A stretch of 64,000 bases of DNA from assembly GCA_017506865.1 (NCBI GenBank), contig JAFCMP010000146.1, positions 434,001 through 498,000 on the forward strand, in the 5' to 3' direction. The notes beneath the pieces were generated by a model that saw nothing but the letters and a program-made list of their open reading frames with translations, had not been told where the DNA came from and searched no databases. This DNA is from Tribonema minus. Lineage: Eukaryota > Sar > Xanthophyceae > Tribonematales > Tribonemataceae. The position numbers were made by a program, and so were the translations under genes. Below are positions 8,584-20,225 of this stretch, in pieces. The stretch's first letter is position 1. The number at the start of each line of letters is the position of its first letter.

Positions 8584-11500
8584 ATGGAGTCCAGCCCCGT
8601 GTGGGCTCAGTTGTGGTCGCTAGTTCCGGTGGTCGGCAACTTCGACATCCACGCCTGGATTCGATGGTTTCTCACATCCAAGATCATCACAGAGGTCAGC
8701 GGAATGCGTGGCGCATCTGGCGGCGATGGCGGTGCAGCACCAACTGCTTTGATGTCTCTTCGATGTGATTATGTACACTAGCTGGTGGGCTGTGCCTCGC
8801 CTGATGCGGCCACTGACGGTTCGCCTCTGAGCAAAACCTCTGTGCCAAGCAATCTCGGATGCGAATGTACTCTCTGCTTGCCACCAACATCTTACTGGTG
8901 CTAGACAAGGTCCAAGCTTTTTAATAATGCAGCAATTGGCGTTTGTGGCACCTCATTGAGCCCAATCGTTATGGCATAGGTGTTCTGTCGTGGCGTTCAA
9001 TCGGATTCGTTAAAAACCCACCACCCAAGTCGCCATGCGAGGACTGCTGTGTATTGTTTGTGTGAGGACAGCACAATGGCCGACACCACCACAGCCGTCT
9101 TGAACGTAGCATGCAATTTCACCACTTGCATTATGTCCACTTCACCAATTTCAAGAAAAAAAAGCACTTCGCCTTGCACCGGGAACAACCGCACCTGACA
9201 TCATTCGCTGTCTAATTTTGCTCTTTGTTGTAATGCCGTTCCCTTGCGCAGATCGTGATAGCGACAGAGAGAGTGCTGAAGTCGGTGGGAGTGAAACCGC
9301 CGTACCCGGATGAGGAGCATGTCGGCATCTGCATAGCTGCGACGGCGGCCACCCTGTTCAGCTACTATGTGTTCTTCGGCAACAGGCATCAGCGCAGGCG
9401 CAAGCGGCTGCAGGCAGAGCTGCGGGCGGCGCAAGTGAGTTTTCTACCTCCTTCTCTTCACAGAATGACACACAGGCATCGCAGTAAAGTCATCACATCG
9501 CAAGCACTTCAACGTCAAATGCAATCTGCAGATTGAGGAATCATCACGCAGTGCGTGGTCACTGATGTATACAATGCCCATGCAGCTTGACCTAAGGAGT
9601 GCAATCAGCTCCTGGAAGCAGAGCAGGCAAAGGCGGGGCTGCTGAGCGCTGCTGATGCACCTGAATGATGCACCTTCCAATAAACCACAGTCAGCAGATT
9701 ATCGTGTACATGAAACAGTACAGCCGACTTTGATGGCCCGTGCTGTACACTGCGCGCCCCTGCACCCCCTACACAATATGACTCTTTGCAGGAGCGCGTG
9801 CAGCTGCTGGAGGAGAAGCTGATGCACCCACCGAATGACGCACCTTCCAACAAACCACCAACCGCACTCATCAAATTATAGTGCACACAGCGTCATACAG
9901 CACCTATGATCGACACTTGCCGTAAACTGTGCTCGCTCTTCCACCTCCGACGGTGACACTTTTCAGGAGCGAGTGCAGCTGCTGGAGGAGAAGCTCGTGG
10001 AGGCGGAGGTCCTGGGGGATGACGCAACCAGCGGGCGGCAGGTGCGCATCTGGATGGACGGGGCGTTTGACATGATGCACTACGGGCACATGAACGCCTT
10101 CCGGCAGGGGCGCGCGCTGGGGACGTACCTGGTGGTGGGCGTCAACAGCGACAAGTCCATCACGGAGTGCAAGGTGCGTTGCGCGAATGCACACTTGCTG
10201 TGTGTACGATCATCAAAATCCACTTGTGGCTGTGGAAATGCCCTGTGTGCTTGGATGGTATCGTGTTGTTGTGGGCTGAAATGTGTCACCTGGAATGCCG
10301 ACACCACCGGAGTGTGCATGGCGCAGTAGATGTGCTGTGCAGTTAGGTGGTCCGTGTTTTTGGCGGCTGACAATGCGTCTCCTGGATTGCCTGCAACACT
10401 GGAGTGCGTGGAGTGGAAAAGAAGCCTGCATTTTGCGTTGTCGACGAAAGCTGTCTGATGTGCAGGAGCAGGTGTGAGTTTTTTGTGCTGCACCTATGTG
10501 TGTTACACTGGCGGCAGGTACATTGCTAGGAAGCAACAGAAGTCATGCAGGGGCACCAAGGCACCCATTCACAAATTGTCATGGTCACTTGGTCATGTGG
10601 CCACATGGCACATGCACGTGCGTTGCGGAAGCGAGATCAGAAACTCTGAGAACTGGAAGCGTCGCAACCTGTCAGGGCGGGGTTGATGAATGAGCAGTAA
10701 AGTTAAGCTCCAGCAGTAAGATCATAGAAGTACACAGTATATTGCTCTGATGCTTTTTATGTCAACAGGTGTGTGGTGATTCCAGTAAGTAGTGGTGGAG
10801 GGATTTGCGCAAACATGTTCAAACCATGAGAGTATGTCAGTGTTTGAGGAATAGTGGTCGTGCACGCACACATGAGCTGCACGCTGGACATCCAAATGGG
10901 GTACAAAATTGTGCTTGGCCGACAACAGCGTGCTCTAGACCAACACGCTGGGGCCATGACTGGGTAGGTATTATAATATACTTCAATTTGTGTACTTCAA
11001 CTAGCAAGGCAGATCAGCAATCACAAAGCAGGCACAGCCTGCCAGCTTCAAGTGGTATCACGCATGTTTTCTGTGGAGCTTGGCACAGCGAAGGTCATCA
11101 AGTGCACTGCAACAGGCAGGAGGGATTGCCAGACCATCGTACAGAATGTAGAGAGAACACCATGCTGCTTTTGCCACTCATGAACGCAGTACCAGTGGCA
11201 CTTGTGAGTATGCCATCGCAGCACAGGCGCACATAATACAAAGGTATCTTGCAAATGCCTATTTGAAGCAATCGGAGAATGCAACTGTGCAAGTGTTGAT
11301 GTCAAGTCAACATCCAGCGCACCGGCGTCGACACTTCTGTGTGAACTTTGAGTGTGAGTATGCATCACAGCTGTATCCACAGATAAGACTTTGACTTTAT
11401 GTTTTTGATATTTTTTACCTCAGCAGTACTTCAGCAGGCGTTGTGGACTATGAGTTAATGACAGTAACCCTAGCCCTAACCACAGCTGCATCTCACCTTC

Positions 11501-14500
11501 CCAGGGCCCAGCCACCAACGACGTCTTCAGCATGGTCAAACCTGAGCTTTTGGACTCTAGCAGTGGCAAATTCAAACGTGAAGTTGTAGGTGCGCGGTGC
11601 CTGCAGACACACCGTACTTCATCAGTGACCTCTGCTGATACCCCTGTGCACCTACTGTACCGATTGTAGACGCCATCAATACAAGCCATCCCTGACACCC
11701 CCCTCCCCCCCCCCCCCCCCCCCCCCCCGCCGTGCCCCCCCCCGTTTCGCGCTGACACAATGCACACACACCCTTCGTGCCGCCGCACTCTGCAGGGCCC
11801 CCCCGTCATGAACGACGCGGAGCGGCTGATGGCGGTGGAGGGCTGCAAGTTTGTGGACGAGGTGGTGACGGACGTGCCGTACGTCATGGACGCAGAGTAC
11901 ATAGCGCACATCATGGACAAGTACAACATTGACTTTGTCGTGCACGGCGACGACCCGTGCATTGTCAACGGCCGCGACGTCTACGAGACCGCCAAGGCCA
12001 TGGGTGAGAGACAGCATCGCTGCTTGCTTGTCGCAGAGAGCGGTTGCTGGTAGCAGTAGTATTTGAATACGTGATTGTCATCGTTGTCATGCATGCTCAA
12101 CGGCCGCGACGTCTACGAGACCGCCAAGGCCATGGGTGAGAGACAGCTTCGTTGTCACAGGGAGCGGTTGCTGGCAGCCACAGCGAGGCACGGACGGCAG
12201 TAGTTGTTTGAATGAAACATAAATGTTGTCGTCGTGAACGGCCGCGACGTGTACGAGACGGCCAAGGCCATGGGCAAGAGAGAGCATATGTGCGAGCGGT
12301 CACAGAGGGGCATGAATGATAGCGCTCAGTTGAGTCAGATGAGTCGTTGGTGTGCACTGTCAGCGGGCTCTGGGTGCGTGCGAGACGGCGAAGGCCATGG
12401 GTGAGAGAGAAAGTTTTTGCTACCGGCAGAGTCAGTGGCGGCGCGCTGTGCAGCAGTGTTCAGCGTGCAACAGCGCGCTTTTGATGATGTGGAATGCCCC
12501 AGCAGCGCTTGCCATAAAGTGCACTCAGCACGCAGTTGAAGGCGGCGGCACACAGGCGCAGCGGCGCGCGCGCGGTGTATTCGTAGCGAGGCGGCGAGCA
12601 GCGCGTGTCAGAGAGTGCTTCGCGTGCGGCCAGAGTTCAACATGTGTTGTTGAAGTGGCGTATACCGCAGAAGTGCATCAGCACTCAGGGCGAAGTACAA
12701 TGCTAGCGCGCCCTCGCATGCGCGCAGGTGTACGGATGCGCCATCAGCATCCCCGCCGCCCTGCGCGCCGAGTGTGGGGTGGATCTAGTCTACTGACTGC
12801 TGCGCATGCGCGCGCTGCACGGCGACAGCATGCTAGAGTGGGCACCACCGACATGCTGTACACTCAGCAGGTGGACTGTGATTGTGCTCACATGTATCAG
12901 GCCGCGCCTTGTTGTTCCATGGAAGACAACAGATCTACTGGACAATTTTCCAGTGCAAATGACATGCTGTTCGCATATGCAGGTGCTCATTCGCGGTGCA
13001 GGGGCAGCGCGATCAGGGCAGGCTGCCATAATCAGCGCGAGCTTGAATTCTGCCGCAGCCGCCCCGTCTGTTGCATATATGTGGCATTACTGTTACAATA
13101 GCGCAACTCAGGCGGCGCGTCACTGCCTTGCTTACTTCAAACCACATGTGGTCAACTACCCAATGGCCGCCTGAATCAATGTGCGCACTGTATCAGGGAA
13201 GCATACTGCACAATGACTTCCTCGCGCGTTAGAAATGATACATTGATGCAGCCTGTTCTCATCATCTCACCCTGCCACCTTGGGTTGCCGCTTGTTACGC
13301 CTGCCTGTGTAGGCAAATATCGGAGCATCCCCCGCACGGAGGGAGTGAGCACGACAGATATTGTGGGACGCATGCTCTTAAGAAGGTACGCTGGAACAGC
13401 GGCACTGCCGTTGTAACATTGCGCACAGATGTTGTCGCAGCCATGGGCTACCGGATCTTGCGCATGCATTCGCTCTCAAGTTCAACGTCACTGACCTGAT
13501 AAGCGGCAAGCATTGCTGAATGCAGCCACACATTACCAAGCGCACGCATACTGCTGCACCGTCAGGGTGTGGACCGCCTCGTTTATTCTGCAGTCGGCGC
13601 AACAGCTCTGCTGCTTTGCACGTCCCCAACTGCATGCCTTCGTCGCCTACCGCTCTCACCTGCAGCATAGATGTCTACACAACACTCACTGTGCCCCATG
13701 CGCCCATGCGGCAGTGGCCTCCAATGAATAACGTGCATCTCGATTTCGCCTGGTTTGCAAACAGCCAAGCTTTGCAGCTCCCAGATGTAGCTAACCCACG
13801 CCGGCGCCACGCCACGCAACAAGACATTTGCCCGTGCAAGTAGCAGATACGTTCATGCTCGCAACTTCTGCGTTGCTGCTGTGCAGTGAACAATCAGCAA
13901 CGCGCCACACTCTGGTTGCGCACCGCCAAGCGCCAGCACTGCCGCCCGTACAGTGGTGGCAGCGCACGGCTCAGCCACTGCAAGCGTATACCTCATGTAT
14001 CGCGACCACCGCGCCATCATCCGCGTTGAAGCTGTTTGCTTGTTGAAATTTCTGTCGTTCTCATATCCTCAATTTGTGTATCCACGCAATATCCTAAATT
14101 TGTGTATCCACGCCATGCCTTGCCTGCTGCAGCCGCGAGCACCACAGCACGCGCCTGGGCGACGACAAGAGCGCGCTGCCGCGCCTCGCGTCGGGCAAGG
14201 GCAGCGCCATCGGAAAAGATCAGGGCAGCGCTCAGGTAAGGCCAGCGCCCCTACCTACCTGCCCTGACCATACTATGTACCCCTAACCCTAAAAGATCTA
14301 GGCAGCGCTCAGGCAAAGCCAACGCCCCTACCTACCTACCCCACCAAGGTTAGATAATCAATTGCCGCAGCAGCGGCGACCACGGTTGTTGGTGGAAGGC
14401 ATTTGCGGCTACCCACACCTTCTTGTGATTCGTTTCCATGTATGGCAGGCAGTACACTTGCACGCACAGAGCATCTACCACAAAAAGTACTACAAGGTCA

Positions 14501-17500
14501 GCTGGCATTTACTATAGGGCACTTCCAGGCAGGCTGTAAGCACGTGCATACATAGCATCTGCATGTAGCAATACAAGGTCAGCGGCCGATGTACCTCTAC
14601 CTACCCTCACCGTAGTTGTCGGGCACTTCTGGGCAGGCTTTAAGCTCACACGCACAAAGCGTCTGTATGTACCTGGTCAGTGCAGCGCGGCGGCGGCGCA
14701 TTGCCGGCGCCGTCACGAGTGTGCCATGCGCCCTGCATGCCCGCTTGCCTGCGCACTGCGGCGCTTACATCCCGCAGCGCTGCGTAAAATAGATGGCCCG
14801 CATAACTTCAGCATGACGCGCAGCGACTCTCCTCGTCGCCTGCGCCGTCGCCTGACCGCGCGCGGCACCTCCCCTCTTCACCAGCACCTCTCAACGACGC
14901 TAGCACAACAGTGCTGATATGCCTGTGCGTGTGGCACCTCTGCTCTTCACAACACCTCTCAACGACGCACCCACAACAGTGCTGACGCGCTCCTCCCCCC
15001 TCATTGTGCTTGCGTGCTCGTTCCGTGCCTCGTGCCAGATTGCCGTGCGGTCGCAGTTCCTGACGACGAGCCGCATGCTGCGCCTGTTCAGCGCTGGTGT
15101 CAAGGCCCCGCCCAAGGGGGCAAGGGTCGTGTACATAGACGGCGCGTGGGACATGTTCCACGCTGGCCACGTGGCGATACTCAAGGAGGTGGGTGGATGT
15201 GCACCGAGTAGCAGGCAGATGTCGAGAGTTGATGCAATGCTGTGGTGGTGTGTGTGTGTGGGGGGGGGGTAGGACAGCGGATGCTGTAGAGGCGGTGGCC
15301 CGCTGTTGTTGTGCATGTGACTCTGCCATTCCGGGCAAGACAATGGAGAAAGCGCGCACGGTGGTTGCAAGTGGCACCAGTGCAGGTCTTGCTGCACCGA
15401 TTGTTTGCATGTACTTGCAAGTGTGGCTATGGTGAATCTCTGTTGAGATGGCTCTGATGAATGTGCCTGGGCCTGCGACAATCACGATGTCACTGGTCAT
15501 CTCACCCCACAGTGTCAGGAGCTCAAGGAGGGCGCATCCGCAGCAAACATCGACCCATGTTCTCTTCACTCAGGCGTTGAGTATACCACACCCTTCTCAA
15601 GATGGCGGGGCCATGAACAACATGCTGCATTGCACTGATGGCGCCGCGCCGCTCGCTGTAAGCGTCTGGCAACAGTCTTTGTGAAACAGTCCAAACACCA
15701 CTGACACTGCGGCACACGCCTGCATGCTGCCGCAGCGTCCTTGTTGGGTATGTTGGGTATGTCATCGGACGCACCTGTGCTCATGCCCTGTAAGCCTGCA
15801 CTTGCTGCCGCAGCATACGTGTGGGTTATGTTATCGGACGCACCTGTGCTCTTGCCCTATCGGCCTGCACTGCCGCAATGCACTTGTGGCGTATGCGATC
15901 GGACGCGCGCCCTTGCTCACGCCCTATGCATGCGCCTTATCGCAGGCGCGCGCGTTTGGCGACTATCTGATTGCCGGCGTGCACGGCGACGACACCGTCA
16001 ACGCGCGCCGCGGGCTCAACATGCCCATCATGAACCTCAACGAGCGCGTCCTCAGGTGACTCTCCCTTGGCCGCCCAAGCTGTGCGCTGCGTGGTTCCGA
16101 ATACTAGTTGGGGTTAAGGTTGAGCCGTTGCGAGGCCGGCGCGACGCCGTCTCCGTTCTTCAAAGTTGAAGTTTTTTCTGCGCGGTTGTGGTTGGTGATG
16201 TATGTTGTGTACCCTGGGCCTCAACAAATGAGATGTGTGTTGTTTGTTTCAGCAAGTGCACCTTCGGGCGCTTGTCAATCAGCGCAGCAGCACTTGTGCG
16301 CTGTGTCTTGACGGCGCGCGCGGCGTCGCACATTGCGTGCAGAACCATACTCTCTTGTCACGTCTTGCGCGTGAGCTGACGCCACCAGCCTGAGCACGGA
16401 CGTGTGCACATCCCAACCCCTGATGAAAGTGGAGTTGCCGTGCTGCGCGGCGCATCCCTCGATGCACACCACGCCGCACTTGCCCTCAAAAGGTTATTTG
16501 CCTGTGCACGCTCGCAACGGAATCGTCTGCCTGAGCGCTTATGCGCATTGCCCGGCGCCCTCTGTGTGCCGCTGCCGCCGCCGCAGCCCGCTGGGCTGTG
16601 CACAATGCGAACGCGCGTGGCCGGCGCGCAGCGTGCACGGCACGCATTCTTGCTGTCTCGCCGGTCGAAGTGCCGCGACACGCAGTGCTGACGCACATCC
16701 TCTGCTGCCTTGCGCGCTTGCTCCGCCGCCGCCGCCGCTGCCGCCGCTGCTGCCGCAGCGTGCTGGGCTGCGCGTACGTGGACGACGTGCTCATCGACGC
16801 GCCCGCGGACGTGACACGCGAGATGGTGGCGAGTCTCAGCATCTGCGCCGTCATACAGGGCACCGTGAACGACAACGACTGGGGCGACGGCGGCGGTGGC
16901 GACGGCGCGTCCACCGGCAGCGAGAGCGCTTCCGACGAGGGCGACGAGGGGGACGCGGGGGGCAGTGGTGAGTTGAAGTGCACGAGTTGAGGTTGCAGTG
17001 GTGACTAGTGCCGCAGTGTTTTGGTGGCGCGCCCGCGCAGCTTCGAAGGCTGGCGTTGGGTGCTCGAGAACTGAGCGGTGTGATGCTGGGCTGGAGTTGC
17101 CCCTTCGCGCGCCTGCCTGCTGATTGGACGAGGGGTGCTTCAATGGTGGGCTCTGTAATCGCATGCTCATCAACTGTGCTCGACTGCCCGCATTGTCCAG
17201 CCAATGGGTGTTGCATCGGGCACACGACTCAGTGTCCATGTGCCTCAAAGCTGATGGGCAGCAGCGCTGCAGGCTCCTGTGATGTGGCATGTGTGCACTG
17301 TTTGAGGAGCGCCATTGCTGATTGGCCATGTAGCGACAGACGCAGCGCTCCCATGCTGCAAGCTGCTCGCTCGTCTCAACACACCACGACGCACATCGCT
17401 CTCGACGCCGTTGCCACCACCGTCATTGATCGCGCGGCAGGGGAGGAGGTGGCGCTGCGGCGGCGGCGGCGCAAGCAGGTGCGCGACGAGTACGCCGTGG

Positions 17501-18174
17501 CCAAGGCCCTCAACATGTACCACCGCATCGGCAGCCCGAGCTGCCTGACGGTGAAGGAGATCATGGGGCGCATACAGAAGAACCAGGAGGTGCGTGCCGC
17601 TGCGTGCCTGCCTGCGTGCCTGCCTGCCTGCGCTGTCAACTGCACCTGCTGCCTGTGCATGGTTTGTTCTGTCAAAGCTATTCTGTATGTTTGTGTCCGG
17701 GCGAGCCAGGCTTCACCTGCTCTCTGCACATGGTCTGTACTATAAAAGTTATCGTGTATATCGTCTGGGTGAGCCAGGCTCGGACAGTTGAAAGAATCCT
17801 GTACGTCGTCTCGGCAAGCCAGGTTTCGAACAGTTCACTACGCAGTACTTCTACTTCTATGTTAGTTTGAAAGCTTTGCAGCACTCCTACACCATAGTTG
17901 GCGCCTGAAATGGCTGAGCATCATTGCATGTCACGTCTGAAGCATCGCGCCCGGGCACGTCAGTGACAGAGTGCACTGCACTGTATTGAAATCTGCACAC
18001 ACAGCATCACGTGTACACACCACAGCTGTGGCATGTTCGAGTTGTGACTGCCGCACCCCTGCCCCCCCGCGCGCGCAGGCCTTTGAGAAGAAGTTCGCCA
18101 AGAAGAAGAAGGCCGAGGACGAGTACTACAAGGGCCGCTACAATATGAACGCGCCGCCCGCTAGCGCGCCATGA
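8584..18174 (+). CDS. PCYT2: Ethanolamine-phosphate cytidylyltransferase (11 exons)
   Basis: The enzyme makes CDP-ethanolamine from CTP and phosphoethanolamine in the Kennedy pathway. Exons are 8584-8694, 9252-9434, 9967-10173, 11796-12003, 13313-13385, 14133-14235, 15039-15188, 15946-16055, 16759-16967, 17441-17589 and 18079-18174. They total 1,599 bases (532 residues), with every phase matching. A membrane segment (about residues 61-80) precedes a basic coiled coil, as in plant PECT1, so anchoring to ER or the outer mitochondrial membrane is likely. Two cytidylyltransferase domains follow: HYGH at 136-139 with RTEGVSTTD at 244-252, and HAGH at 336-339. The C-terminus is Lys-rich. Exons 3, 4, 6 and 8 have partial duplicates beside their splice sites. 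The first two exons are the least certain, resting on splice sites and the analogy with PECT1. Confidence 0.92.
9598..9860 (+). repeat. Partial copies of PECT exon 3 upstream of the real exon
   Basis: The 33 bases at 9788-9820 match the acceptor and first 31 bases of exon 3 (9965-9997) with about one mismatch. A weaker copy starts near 9599. Both copies continue into a shared tail, GATGCACC...TTCCAA.AAACCACC. Using the 9790 copy as an exon would run into a stop after about 25 codons, so these look like decayed duplicates. Confidence 0.7.
11966..12415 (+). repeat. Four copies of PECT exon 4 3' end including the splice donor
   Basis: The exon end AACGGCCGCGACGTCTACGA through GCCATGGGTGAGAG (about 11966-12011) recurs at about 12096-12142 and 12235-12281, and in shortened form at 12380-12410. 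Copies 2 and 4 keep the GGTGAGAG donor, and copy 3 has GGCAAGAG. Downstream intron sequence (GAGCGGTTGCTGG) is included in copies 1 and 2, so whole units of about 130-140 bases were duplicated. Confidence 0.85.
14214..14345 (+). repeat. Duplicate of PECT exon 6 3' end
   Basis: The exon 6 terminus and intron start at about 14214-14265 recur in mutated form at 14291-14342. CAGGGCAGCGCTCAG becomes TAGGCAGCGCTCAG, and both copies are followed by GC-AA-GCC and CCCCTACCTACCT. In the second copy the donor GGTAAG has become GGCAAA. Confidence 0.65.
14440..14690 (+). repeat. Three imperfect tandem copies of about 110-130 bp in PECT intron 6
   Basis: Each copy contains GGCAGGC-(A/T)G-TA or TAAGC, an ACGCACA/GCATCT segment and ACAAGGTCAGC or CTGGTCAGT. 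They start near 14446, 14528 and 14633. No coding potential is visible. Confidence 0.5.
15763..15945 (+). repeat. Tandem units upstream of PECT exon 8 acceptor
   Basis: Three units of about 50-70 bases each begin with ATCGGACGC and contain CTGTGCTC.TGCCCTAT or its variant. The last unit ends in the functional acceptor TTATCGCAG at 15945. Part of another unit, TTGGGTATG, is at 15744-15758. Confidence 0.65.
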
Positions 18175-20225
18175 CTCGTTGCGCACAGGGGGGGGATGTC
18201 GGGCAGCACCTGATCCCCCTACAGCGGCGGCGGCGGCGGCGCGCCGAATTGCACGCAGCACGCGTCGACATTTTATTAGCGGATGATGTACCAAGGCGCA
18301 CGGCGCAGCGACAGGTGGTGATGCTCAAATCAGCCATACAGTGCGCGCCCCATTGCTTTCCGGTTTGCAAACGAGGGTAGCGTCGCGTGCGCCGGCAACG
18401 GCGAGGCCTTAGGTAGAGGTGTGCGTGGACCTTTATGTGTAGCATGGTGCGGGGTGGCGGGGGTCGACTCGGGGGCTGGCAGTTGAAGTTGCTGCCCCGT
18501 CCCCGCCACCAGCTGGTGCTTGCTGTATGTTTCGCCTTGCATGCTTCTGAGGCCGTAGCAGCGCTGCTGCTGCTGCTGCTGCTGCGGCAGCAGCAGTTTT
18601 TGAACACACCTGGCGTAACAACCTGCATGCGACCCACACATGTCTATACAACATTCTTCGCGTCTTTGCGCTCTGCTGCATGATGGACACAACAAAATGG
18701 CATTCGATTAGTGTACTTTTTATTAATTCTCGCTCAGGGCGCGAAAAAGCCCAGATGATTGGCATCTAGCTGTAAGGAATCTACATGTCGTATGACAGTC
18801 TGAAAGTGTCGCAACGACAACCACTCAAACGCCGCCGCCGCCAAATGGCATCTCGGGGTCCTCCCCTACGTCCTCCTCCATGTGCCCCCCCCCTCTGGAT
18901 TCTGCCATATGTGTCATGACACGGCCAGAGTACGCCATGTGGAGCGCTGCCGACAGTTCCGAGCGTAAGCGCGCCAGGGCGATGCCCTTGAGAGCTTTAG
19001 GGCGCGCTCCTCCGGGCACTGACATCCTGCTGGCATACTCCGTCGCCACAGCCTCCAGCAGCTTCCGCCCCTGCTCCCCGATGCTGCCAAATGACCCTAT
19101 TGCCAAAGTGGCAAGTTTGTAGCAATTCTGATCATAATGACCAGAATAGTGGGTAGTCTTGGCAATTAGTGTACCACTGATTGTATGTGGACAAAAGATC
19201 CTACCGTGTATCACCATTAGACGCCTGCGTTAGGCCATGTTGTTGCAGGCTCCTCCATTCTGTGTGATCGCTTGCCAACTCAAGTTGCTTGCAGGGCTGA
19301 CATCTGCGCAACCAATTACTTGGACTTGAAGTGAAATGATCACGGAGCATAAGTGAAATGATCACGGAGCATTGATTGTTGATTGGACTTTTGCTGATAA
19401 AGCTGATGAAGTACATGAGAGGCGAGATAAACAGAACGACTTGCCTTAAGCATGCAACTAAGTAAAGCAGCACTCTAGAAGCTGATCCCACAAAACAACT
19501 GTCTCTCGTGTATGTGCACGTACGTAGCAGCCAGGAAAAGAAGATCCTGGATATGTCCATGTTTGTCTTGACGTGTCGCGCAAAGCGCACGAGATGAACT
19601 GACAGCGCGACTTGCCTGGAAGAAGCTGTCAGTAATCTCGTAGCAGCCCCAGAAGATCCTGGATGTATGTCTGGATATGCTCATGTTTGTCTTGACGTGT
19701 CAACAACAGCTTGCAATGAGCCGACGATGTAGGCACACACACACCTGGTCAGTCGTCAGGCCTTCTGGACACACACATTGAATCATTTTCGAGATTTTAA
19801 ATGAGTACGCCTGGTTCGCACTGGAGGCCACAGACAGCCGATGCCTCGGCAATGCTGAGGAGAGTATTGCAACGTTGAAGAAGCTTCCTGTTGTGGAATC
19901 CAGCGAGTGATCGCCCGCTCACACGCACCCCATCTTCAACATTGTGTCCGCCTGCTGCACCCCAGTCTATGACTCCGCCCAGAGATTTTTTTTTTAGACA
20001 CATTCGAGCCGAGTTCTTCTAGACAAACACAAGCAAGACGGCGAGACACGCGAGCGTTCAGAGGCCAAACCTTGCGCGCGCGGGAGGTCTAGATCTAGTG
20101 CTGCCGTCGCAGAGGTAGCCGTTCCTGGCAGTGCAGGCTAACCTGGCTCTAGGCTTGGTGCTGCCACGCAGAAGCCAGCTGCACACCGCAAACGAACCAA
20201 ACCACCATCTAGACGGGCAGGCGCC
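18175..20225. other. Spacer with a possible retroelement remnant, no certain gene
   Basis: The stretch holds a CGG run at 18222-18241, a CTG run at 18566-18590, a T-run at 19985 and short ORFs. The one ORF with family-like character is listed separately at 18825-19217. A segment with GAAGATCCTGGAT and CATGTTTGTCTTGACGTGTC is duplicated at about 19541-19578 and 19651-19700. Confidence 0.4.
18825..19217 (-). pseudogene. Possible remnant of a retroelement protein 3' end
   Basis: This is a 130-codon ORF starting at an ATG. Its centre reads IGSFGSIGEQGRKLLEAVA and later ARLRSELSAALHMAYSGRVM. The pattern (Phe-Gly, acidic helix, then RLxxxLxxALxxxxxxxM) resembles the C-terminal tail of many reverse-transcriptase-type ORFs in algal genomes. 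No polymerase motif is present here and nothing upstream continues it. It ends in Gly-rich sequence. It could equally be a chance ORF. Confidence 0.22.

Noticed and set aside
12352-13101. 249-codon ORF within PECT intron 4
   Set aside because: Cys/Arg/Ala-rich, overlaps the duplicated exon ends, and has no domain; its length is explained by GC-rich intron composition.
16358-17329. 323-codon minus-strand ORF
   Set aside because: It spans PECT exon 9 and its flanking introns on the opposite strand, has no domain, and its composition reflects GC-rich antisense.
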